DNA of 64,000 bases. Origin: Terrilactibacillus sp. S3-3 (lineage in GTDB: Bacteria; Bacillota; Bacilli; Bacillales; Sporolactobacillaceae). Shown piece after piece: positions 56,625-64,000 of this stretch (positions are counted from its first letter, which is position 1; the number at the start of each line of letters is the position of its first letter). A program made the translations under genes and the position numbers. The notes beneath the pieces were generated by a model that saw nothing but the letters and a program-made list of their open reading frames with translations, had not been told where the DNA came from and did not search any database. Where the stretch lies: assembly GCA_030437565.1 (NCBI GenBank), contig CP129291.1, positions 2,604,001-2,668,000 on the forward strand, given 5' to 3'.

Positions 56625-57311
56625 ATGACTTTTTCAGAAGAACTCAGACAGGCTGCCGATCCGATTTACGAGGCGATTTTTCATCATCATCCTTTTGTAC
56701 AGGGCATCGCCAAGGGGGAGGTTCCAAAAGAAGCATTGACTTATTACGTTCAGCAGGACTTTACCTATCTCAATACGTTTATCAAAGTCTATGGGCTGGC
56801 GATAAGCAAGTGTCAGGAACGCGCGGATATGCGGCTTTTCAATCAGCAAATCAGCTTCATTCTAAACAGCGAGATTCATCCGCATCACAACTTTTGCCGA
56901 GTCGCCGGCGAGAACTACAGCGATCTTCAGAACAGCCCGCTTGCCCCAACCGCCAGCCACTACATCAAACATATGCTGGCCGTTGCCCACGACGGCAGCC
57001 TGGCGGAAACGATCGCCGCTTTTTCTCCCCTGCCCATGGACGTACTGGGAAATCGGCAATCGGATTATCAAAGATTTTCATCCTGAAAAAGACCATCCTT
57101 TCTATGACTGGATCATGTTTTACGGAAAAAATGAAAATGACAAAATTCCGCTGACCCTGGTTTTTGCCGAGCGGCTCAACCAATTTGAAAAAAAAATGCA
57201 GCTTCTGAAGAAAAAGCAGCCATCAAGGATCATTTCATTAAAAGCTGCCAGCTGGAATATGCTTTCTGGGACATGGCCTATACACAAGAACGCTGGCCGG
57301 CGGCGCTTTGA
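56625..57311 (+). CDS. tenA: Thiaminase II/aminopyrimidine aminohydrolase TenA, two frameshifts
   Basis: Salvages aminopyrimidine from degraded thiamine. ATG 56625 after GGAGGAG. It shows FVQGIAKGEVPKEALTYYVQ, QDFTYLNTFIKVYGLAISK, and in the repaired frame FLPCPWTYWEIGNRI with the active-site Cys, FYDWIMFYG and CQLEYAFWDMAYTQERWP with the catalytic Glu. About 228 residues. Shifts at about 57030 and about 57200-57225. It stands alone behind a TPP riboswitch; no thi genes follow. Confidence 0.93.
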
Positions 57312-57404
57312 CATTGACTGAAGGCTGTCCAAAAATGAACCGGCCGGGCATTCATTTAGTGAGGCCATGAACTTTTACGACTTATGAGGCACCTTTCACT
57401 TTTA

Positions 57405-57456
57405 AGCCGCCAATCCGATTGATTGATACCATCAGTCGGCCATTGGCGGTTTTTTC
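57405..57456 (+). terminator. Terminator after tenA
   Basis: GCCGCCAAT/ATTGGCGGT arms and a run of six T. Confidence 0.8.
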
Positions 57457-57619
57457 GGCTGGACAACATCCTATATTCCGAATCAAAGCCGGCAAAAAAA
57501 ATAGCATGCTAAATGGATTAATTGTTTAGTTTGGAATCGAATGATCTCTGATGCAGCAGGGGGCCCGATGATTAGAAAGTTTAAAGGGGCTAATTTAAAA
57601 GTTGAACTTTAAATAACCA

Positions 57620-58226
57620 TTATTCTTTTTTGCTTTCCGATGTCGCATCATTGTAGTGAGGATTGATTTCTTCTTCATCATCATAATACCAGAGAGAGAG
57701 ACACTGTAGAATACTATCTTCAAGGACTTCTTCTCTATCAGATGATAGTTTTTCAATCTTTTTGATTAATAAACTTTAATGTATAGTCGTTATTTGACTC
57801 ACATCTATATATCTCTCATAACGACCGTTTGGACAATATACAAAAATAGGATGCTTGTCTTCTTTTAAACTTTTATACCAATCCTTCGTTTTTTCAGCTG
57901 ACTTAATTGTATTGATTGGTGCAACTAATATATATTCAAATTCTTCTGACTGATTAATTTCATCACTTGTTATAACAATGACTCTTCTGGGCTTTACAGT
58001 CATGACAATCTTTTGTTCCCTTGCCCTCCTATTGCCATTAACGATTTGTGCAGAAAAGTCACCTCTATCCCTAGACAATCTACCGTGCTCATTATCATCT
58101 TCATCAGGAAGAAAAAATAAAAGAGGCCTTTCAGTATCAGAAGGATACATCATCCGCCGCAGTAAAAATATCGTTTTTGGATATATCCTTCCAATTATCT
58201 TTATCCAGATAACGATCCTGTGACAA
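57620..58226 (-). pseudogene. MazF/PemK-like toxin candidate with a frameshift and an internal stop
   Basis: TTG 58226 follows GAAGGAGGAG and begins LSQDRYLDKDNWKDISKND. A shift at about 58150 leads to GRLSRDRGDFSAQIVNGNRR and the MazF-like core KPRRVIVITSDEIN, FEYILVAPINTIKSAEKTKD, HPIFVYCPNGRYERYIDVSQ. A TAA at 57776 interrupts, but the same frame stays coding-like for 51 more codons (IKKIEKLSSDREEVLEDSIL, YYDDEEEINPHYND) to a TAA at 57620. The stop could be a real nonsense change or a double error. MazF-type toxins are endoribonucleases. Assignment rests on the RVIVIT/VAP pattern only. Confidence 0.55.
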
Positions 58227-58230
58227 ATTC

Positions 58231-58440
58231 TTACTCCTCCTTCAATAAATCAGACCACTTAATATTGCTTATCCCTCTCGTGCTTTTAGTAATACGGTTT
58301 GCTTCTTTAAAATCTTCTTTATCCATATTTGCAAATTTATTCATTCTAGGTTTCACCGTTCTTTTCGACTTTACAAAAGGATGACTTTGAAGGGGTTTTA
58401 CAGCTTCCATCTTCTTTTCCTCCTTTTTCTTTTCGTCCAT
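58231..58440 (-). CDS. Small charged protein, candidate antitoxin
   Basis: 69 residues, intact: a Lys/Glu-rich N-terminus, then QSHPFVKSKRTVKPRMNKFA and KSTRGISNIKWSDLLKEE. ATG 58440 follows AGAGGTGA. It ends 4 bases before the MazF-like gene, as in two-gene toxin-antitoxin operons. No known antitoxin family recognised. Confidence 0.55.
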   Translation of the reverse strand: MDEKKKEEKKMEAVKPLQSHPFVKSKRTVKPRMNKFANMDKEDFKEANRITKSTRGISNIKWSDLLKEE

Positions 58441-58486
58441 ACTATCACCTCTCTAATAAACGAGTGGTAACAAGTATACTCAAATT

Positions 58487-58660
58487 TTAAGTAAATATGC
58501 TTGGCCTATTCATTTGATAAGTTAATATACTTTTTAGCGTTCCTTTGGTATACTTTTCCATGTTTTCTTCTTTAAAACGTTTGATATTTTCGGTAAATGC
58601 TCGATGTCTTTGCATGACAGCTTCCCCGTTTTTTTCAACGGCTTTGCACAGTGAATTCAT
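58487..58660 (-). CDS. Small hypothetical protein
   Basis: 57 residues, Lys/Glu-rich and helical: MNSLCKAVEKNGEAVMQRHR, AFTENIKRFKEENMEKYTKG. Composition looks protein-like but the ribosome site (AAGATG) is weak. It precedes the antitoxin candidate on the same strand. Could be a gene fragment. Confidence 0.35.
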   Translation of the reverse strand: MNSLCKAVEKNGEAVMQRHRAFTENIKRFKEENMEKYTKGTLKSILTYQMNRPSIFT

Positions 58661-58976
58661 AGTTTCATCTTATATCAATTCGTTCATATATATACATACA
58701 GTAATATGCCTAAGTAGTGAAGTATTTACTCAATTTTTTGTACGTACCATTTTTAAACGCGAACGCACCATTTTGATTTGCAAACCTCCACGATGAAGTG
58801 AGCAGTAAGCGCGGTGGCACCAGGAGGCGTATACAAACCTTGTCCTACATGATGCCGAGAAGATCTTAACATTAAAACAACGTTCGCCTTTCCTCGCCGT
58901 TCGGCCTATGCTATATTGAATGTAAATGTGTGATGATCGTTCGGCCTCGGCATTATATAAAGGAGCAGACCCTTCA
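58661..58976. other. Non-coding stretch upstream of the SNF2 gene
   Basis: AT-rich with the divergent starts of the small-gene cluster and the helicase. No gene seen. Confidence 0.4.
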
Positions 58977-61900
58977 ATGAACCGTTACTTACAAATCACT
59001 TTTGTTCCGCATGTTGAAAATGGCTGGAACTTTTTCATGTGGCTGACAAATAAAGTGGGAGAACCGCAGTTTTTTCCTGATTTAGATGACCCTCTCGCCG
59101 ATTTTCCCGACTGGCTGACCGATGAATCTTATAAACTTTTGCGGACAAGCGTTTCTTTTGTTTCCGATGATCAAACGGAAAGTTTTTGGCGCACTTGTCA
59201 CAATGGAAAGCCTTTACCGCATGATTAAACGCCGCTCGTTCAGCGATACGGATTCGGACTTCGCTCTCGGAGAAACGGTTCAGTGGTTCAGGCAGATTGC
59301 TCAGGCGATTCAGGTTTTGCTGGAAAACGGCCACTTTTACCCAACTGTTTTTCATCTTGATCGCGGCAATCATGAACGGTGCTATTTCGGCCAGTGGATG
59401 CCCGATGTGCGCTTCTTTGAAAAAAGCGGGCTGTTCTCCGACCGGCTCGGCCGACTGCCGCAGCTCGCCTTCTCCATTGCCGATCTGCAAAGTGTCAAAG
59501 TTCAGCAGTGGCTCTATTTGATCGTTATCTATTGGACCGATGCCTTGATCCGGTTCAATATAGATCCCTATGCCTATGGGCTGCCGGAAACAATGGATGA
59601 ACAGCCGGCTGAACAGCGCTTTTTTTTCGATTCCTGGCTGTCCCATCTTGCGGATGACCCTTGTGAGCCGTTTTGCCATTGCCAATAACCCGAAAATGAT
59701 GGCAAACTTCGAACGGTTCGAAGCGGAGATCAGCCACTGGGTGCATCCGATCGCCGAAGCCCAGCCAAAAACATGGATGGACGCACTCAAAAACTATCGC
59801 CGCGATCAGCAGCAAGCCTTTTTCTCCCCGGAGAGGATTATCCTCTACCTCGATCCTCTGAATGAAGATGAGCCCTTTGCTCCCGGTGCGGAGTGGGAGC
59901 GCGAAATCTTTATTCATGGGTGGCAAAATAATGAGGAAATCAATGTTCCTCTTGAGCAGCTGCTGCTGACGCGCGAATTTGAGGGCGACAGCTGGTTCAA
60001 AAAAACAGCTGGATAAAGTAAGAACGGCTATCCCTGATCAAGTGATCGATTTAATCTGGCATCACCGTGCCTATACATTTTTAGCCGCAAGCGATGTTTT
60101 TCATTTATATGAATATCGCGACACTTTTGCCGCCAGCGGCATTCTGCTCGAATTTCCTGAAAGACTGGCGGCGATCCGCGATGCCTCACAAAAAGTTGAT
60201 GTCGATTTAAAAATCAGCACAGAGCATTCAAGCGGCGAATCACTATTTGGCCTGTCATCACTTATCAATTACAATTGGCGGATCGCGATCGGCGATATTG
60301 AATTGACCGCGGACGAATTTAAGAAGCTCGTCAAAGAGGAACAGGCGTTTATTAAAAGAGGAAATGAATGGATCCATCTCCCGTTAGAGCGGATGATGAA
60401 AGCTTATGAAGAAATGGACGACGCGCTTGAACTGATGGATGCGGCGCCAAGCGTTGCCGGCGCTTTGCAGCTGAAGGCAGCCAGACAGCGGAAACGGAAT
60501 GCAAATATCGATGTCCGGCTCGATGGAGCACTTGACGATTATCTCGACAATTTGTTGAAAAAGCCTAAAAAAAATGTTCCTGTGCCTGAAGGCTTTCACG
60601 GCCGGCTGCGTCCTTATCAGAAAAAAGGCTATACCTGGCTCGCCAATTTGCGAGAAAAGCACGTGGGCGGCTGCCTGGCCGATGATGACATGGGGCTGGG
60701 TAAAACGATCCAAGCGATCGCTTATCTCGGCTACTGCCAATCCCATCAATCGAAAATCGCTCATAAAAACCCGAATATGACGGGAGCGGCACTTGTCATT
60801 TGTCCGACATCGCTGCTCGCTAACTGGAAACATGAATTTGCGGCGTTTGCGCCAAACCTGAATATTTATATGCATCACGGGCCTGAACGCTTTAAAAATA
60901 TGACACCCGAACATTTAAAAGATGTTGATGTGATGATCACAAGCTATACCATTTATACAAAAGAAGCGGCGGCGCTGGTGGGCATCATTTGGTCAAGCGT
61001 GATTCTGGATGAAGCTCAGGCTATAAAAAACCCTCAAGCCAAAAAAACACGGGCGCTCCGCCATATCAAAGCCGCACATCGCCTTGTGCTAACCGGCACG
61101 CCGATTGAAAATCGCCTGGAAGAGCTTTGGTCGATCATGGATTTTCTGAACCCAGGCTACCTTGGGACATTGAAAGGTTTAAAGAACGCTTCATTTCAGC
61201 CGATCGAAAAAAAAAGAACAACAAAAAGAAAGCGAAACAGCTGACGAAGATCATTCAGCCTTTTTTGCTGAGGCGGGAAAAAACGGATAAGAAAATTATT
61301 CAAGACTTGCCCGACAAGGTCGAAATAAAAGAACAGTGTTTCTTGAGCAAAGATCAGGCATCACTCTATCAATCCTTTGTCAATCACCTGACGGCATCGG
61401 TCGCCCGAACCGAAGGCATTCAGCGGAAAGGGCTCATTCTCTCGACACTGACAAAATTGAAACAGGTTTGCGATCACCCGTCGCTTGTTCTTGAGGACTC
61501 AGCCAAACCGAAGGACTCCGGTAAGCTTGACCGTTTTTTCGAATTAATTGAGCCTTTATTCGAAAACAATGAAAAAGTACTCGTCTTCACCCAATATGTC
61601 AAAATGGGCCATTTGCTTGCCAGTCAAGTTCAGAGCCGTTATCCGGACGCCACCGTGCTGTTTCTCCACGGCAGTCTGACAGCCGAGCAGCGTGAAAAAA
61701 TGGTCCGCCAGTTTCAAGTTAAAGACGGCCAAAAAACATTATTTGTCTTGTCGCTGAAAGCGGGCGGTGTCGGCCTTAATTTAACAGAAGCGAGTCACGT
61801 CATTCATTACGATCGATGGTGGAATCCGGCCGTTGAAGAGCAGGCGACAGACCGTGCTTACCGGATCGGCCAGCATAAAAATGTCCATGTGTATAAACTT

Positions 61901-62056
61901 GTCTGCGAAGGGACACTCGAAGAACGTATCGATGAACTGATCGAAAAGAAAAAAGGGCTGACGAAACAAATACTCGGAAAAGGCGAAAGCTGGCTGACCG
62001 AAATGAGCGATCAAGATATTTACGACCTCATTAAATTAAGGGAAAGGGTGATCTGA
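58977..62056 (+). CDS. ywqA: SNF2-family helicase (YwqA-like), about four frameshifts
   Basis: About 1026 residues. ATG 58977 follows AAAGGAGCAG. A long N-terminal region typical of bacterial SNF2 proteins (MNRYLQITFVPHVENGWNFF) is followed by the motor: RLRPYQKKGYTWLANL, motif I CLADDDMGLGKTIQAIAYL, Ia ALVICPTSLLANWKHE, II SVILDEAQAIKNPQA, III RLVLTGTPIENRLEELW. The second lobe has VLVFTQYVKMGHLLASQ, SLKAGGVGLNLTEASHVIHY and ATDRAYRIGQHKNVHVYKL. Motif I has DD in place of the common DE. Shifts at about 59190, 59660, 60000 and 61215. Paired with a SWIM protein, as in B. subtilis. Confidence 0.93.
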
Positions 62057-62057
62057 T

Positions 62058-62641
62058 ATGGCCAGGCCGTTGATCGTGCACAGCCGCGCATTAAAAGAAT
62101 GGCTTGAAGGCTTTTTTGATTTGGCTAACGAAAAAACGTGTAGAGCGGGGAATGGCGCTGTACCGGCGCGGCTCGGTGTGGGACTATCATATCATGTCAT
62201 CAAAAAGATGGTTGCCGCGCCCTTGTCGAAGGGCATAATGAACACTATTATCAAGTTGATGTGCTCTGGGGCTCACTGCCAAAATTAAAAAAAGAAGGCG
62301 TTTACCTCCCCTACCCTATTCACGATTTAAGAGCCGACTGCACCTGCCCGGATAGTGAAGCATTCTGCAAACACATCATCGCTGTTGTCATTTACTGGAT
62401 TATCGATAAGGACAAACGATTGTTGGAAAAAACGCCCGCCGCAAATATTATCGATAAAAAAACACAATTTGCCATGCACGCCTATCAAGAAAAGATCAAT
62501 GCTTTCCGCCGGCTTTCCGGGCAAAAACTGCCGTCTTTTACCCGGTTTCATCACAAAAGCCTGATCACCGCACCGGATATTCACAACAGCATTCAAAAAA
62601 TGAGCCATGAGGTCATGAGATGGGCGAAGAACAAAACTTAA
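62058..62641 (+). CDS. ywqB: SWIM zinc-finger protein (YwqB-like), short form, one frameshift
   Basis: Starts one base after the helicase stop. The first frame gives ARPLIVHSRALKEWLEGFFD; after a shift at about 62200-62270 comes VDVLWGSLPKLKKEGVYLPY and the SWIM motif CTCPDSEAFCKHIIAVVIYW (CxC...CxH). About 194 residues, much shorter than B. subtilis YwqB as I remember it, so the C-terminal part is missing. SWIM domains contact DNA or partners; tight linkage suggests a complex with the helicase. Confidence 0.75.
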
Positions 62642-62778
62642 CACTTAAATACTTATGCATGGAAAAATACTAAAAGGATATAGCTTTGGTGCTTTCAAAG
62701 ATGAAGTTAAACAAAAATAAGACATCTCCTTCGTATCATTGGATATAAAATAAAATCAAGTATTGAAAAAAATTTGAA

Positions 62779-63559
62779 ATGGACAAAAAAATGAAACGCT
62801 ACTTTTTGCTAATATTGATTCTGTCAAGCGGTTTAATGGTGTCTGGATGCTCGAGTAAAGCAACCAGCAAAATATCTGATCATCCATCTGTTGTTCACCA
62901 TCACCCTCCATTCATCCACACTTTAATCAGCAGAACAAATGAATCAGGCCGTCCTGCCGTTATTTCTGCACTAGGATGCAGTGTCACTTACGGAGTCGGG
63001 ACATCGAAACCTGCGAATAGATGGTTAAATGAACTGGTAATCTTTCTGAGACAAAATGAGGCAGGGTTACAAGGTCTCATTTACCATAATGATGGCTATC
63101 CCGGACATACAACATCTGACCTAATAAAAACAGCACAAAACTGATGTTGTTATCAAGCAAAAGCCTGACGTGATTTTATTCGAAAACTGCCTGTTAAATG
63201 ATCATAGTCACGGCATTCCAATTGGAATAACCTTGAAAAATATCAACAATATCGTCACCCAATTAAAAACGAAATTGCCACACACAAGAATTATTCTAAT
63301 GTCTGATCCGCCCAGAATAAAAAGCGGCCCTAATGCAATAGGATTGTCATACGCCGATTACTTAGAGAAAACGAAAGAATATGCTCAGGCCAAACACTGG
63401 GAATACATTGATGTATACAAAGGATTTGAAAAACAGCGTTTATCAGATGGCTTAGCATTACATCAAGTCATGTATGATAACAATTCACATCCAAATGATA
63501 TTGGCTATGCTTACTGGTATAAAATACTAAGAAAATACTTTCTAACAGGACAACAGTAA
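62779..63559 (+). CDS. SGNH-hydrolase lipoprotein, one frameshift
   Basis: About 260 residues. The signal peptide FLLILILSSGLMVSGCSSK has a lipobox ending at the Cys, so it is a lipoprotein. Block I is ISALGCSVTYGVGTS, with Cys where GDS families have Asp. Block V is NNSHPNDIGYAYWYKILRKY with the His; the usual Asp three residues before is Asn-rich DNNSHP. Also QKPDVILFENCLLNDHS. Shift at about 63138-63145. Start is Met 62779 or 62791. Substrate unknown; acylated cell-wall glycans are plausible. Confidence 0.8.
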
Positions 63560-63630
63560 CAGCTTGTTCTCTAAAATATCTGTTTGAGGTATCAAATATA
63601 AGGCCAATTTTAATTGAACCTCTTTTGAAA

Positions 63631-63667
63631 AAAAAGGCATGGAAGAATTGTTCTTCCATGCCTTTTT
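63631..63667. terminator. Bidirectional terminator between SGNH lipoprotein and threonine dehydratase
   Basis: AAAAAAGGCATGGAAGAA/TTCTTCCATGCCTTTTTTT: a long perfect stem with a 3-base loop and T tracts in both directions, between convergent genes. Confidence 0.93.
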
Positions 63668-64000
63668 TTATATTTTACCCAGGATTTTATCGCATCGGCC
63701 GACGATATCATTTTCTTATACAAAGGCAGTTTTTCCAGGTCGGCATTACCGCCGCTGACGACGATACCGACATGCCTGCCCCGGACGTCAACCTGTCCCG
63801 ACAGAGCTGCCGCAAAAGCGGCCGCTCCTGCGCCTTCAACGAACATTTTTGCCCGTTCCAGCATAAGGATCATCGCCCGGGCCACGTCCGCATCCGTCAC
63901 CGTCACAATGTCATCGACATATTTTTCGATGATCGGAAACGTGAGCCGACCGGCTTCTTTGACAAGAATACCGTCAGCGATGCCGCTCACATGTTTCAAT
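63668..64000 (-). CDS. tdcB: Threonine ammonia-lyase, C-terminal part (5' end beyond window)
   Basis: PLP enzyme deaminating threonine to 2-oxobutanoate. Visible: VSGIADGILVKEAGRLTFPI, EKYVDDIVTVTDADVARAMI, LMLERAKMFVEGAGAAAFAA and VGIVVSGGNADLEKL, which is the phosphate-binding glycine loop region. This is the catabolic TdcB type without evidence of an ACT domain, as the frame ends 30 residues after GGNADLEKL. A shift at about 63690 leads to the native TAA at 63668 (end KILGKI), just before the terminator. Confidence 0.85.

Noticed and set aside
58795-58850. T-box-like CGCGGTGGCACC before the SNF2 gene
   Set aside because: Wrong order of motif parts, no terminator, and no amino-acid gene downstream.

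Overview
The window looks like chromosomal DNA of an endospore-forming Bacillales bacterium with moderate GC. The evidence is the Bacillus-type gene order: a SCP2-type gene, sigI/rsgI, gcvH, a yusI-like Spx-family gene, fadE-fadA-fadN and CotF-type coat genes, plus sufCDSUB, class Ib nrdIEF, gltBD with divergent gltC, lipA/lipM and ywqA/ywqB homologues. WxL-domain surface proteins point to a relative of lactic or spore-forming lactic bacilli. The species cannot be fixed from sequence alone.

Layout. 1-3.3 kb: NAD synthesis (nadC partial, nadB, divergent nadS). 3.4-6.8 kb: a WxL surface-protein cluster carrying four ~95-bp palindromic repeats. 7.3-12.6 kb: the sufCDSUB iron-sulfur operon. 13.1-14.6 kb: metX behind a SAM riboswitch. 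14.7-24 kb: SCP2-like gene, rsgI, sigI, gcvH, yusI-like gene and the fadN-fadA-fadE beta-oxidation operon with a FadR-type operator. 24.4-25 kb: two CotF-like coat genes. 25-27.6 kb: a permuted papain-like secreted protein whose signal peptide is split by an IS605-type TnpB element. 28-35.4 kb: nitronate monooxygenase, LysR regulator, secreted phosphoesterase, CAP-domain protein, SGNH hydrolase, MFS exporter. 35.8-38.6 kb: an operon of Rieske oxygenase, ferredoxin and NCS2 purine permease. 38.8-43.4 kb: ypjP and nrdIEF with NrdR boxes and a leader hairpin. 43.9-51.1 kb: gltD, gltB and gltC. 51.3-53.1 kb: lipA and lipM. 53.5-58.7 kb: an accessory stretch (GNAT protein, IS1380 remnant, DUF5412-like gene beside a possible toxin tip, TPP riboswitch with tenA, MazF/PemK-like pair). 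58.9-64 kb: SNF2 helicase, SWIM protein, SGNH lipoprotein and the end of a threonine dehydratase.

Most long genes are split into two to eight frames, usually at runs of 7-10 A or T. The affected genes are housekeeping genes and both halves keep all family motifs, so sequencing or consensus indels are far more likely than real decay. I therefore annotate each broken gene as one CDS across its frames and give the approximate shift positions.

Connections. LipM and LipA build lipoate on GcvH, and LipA needs Fe-S clusters from Suf. The most unusual unit is the Rieske/ferredoxin/xanthine-type permease operon, which may be an oxygen-dependent purine hydroxylation route.
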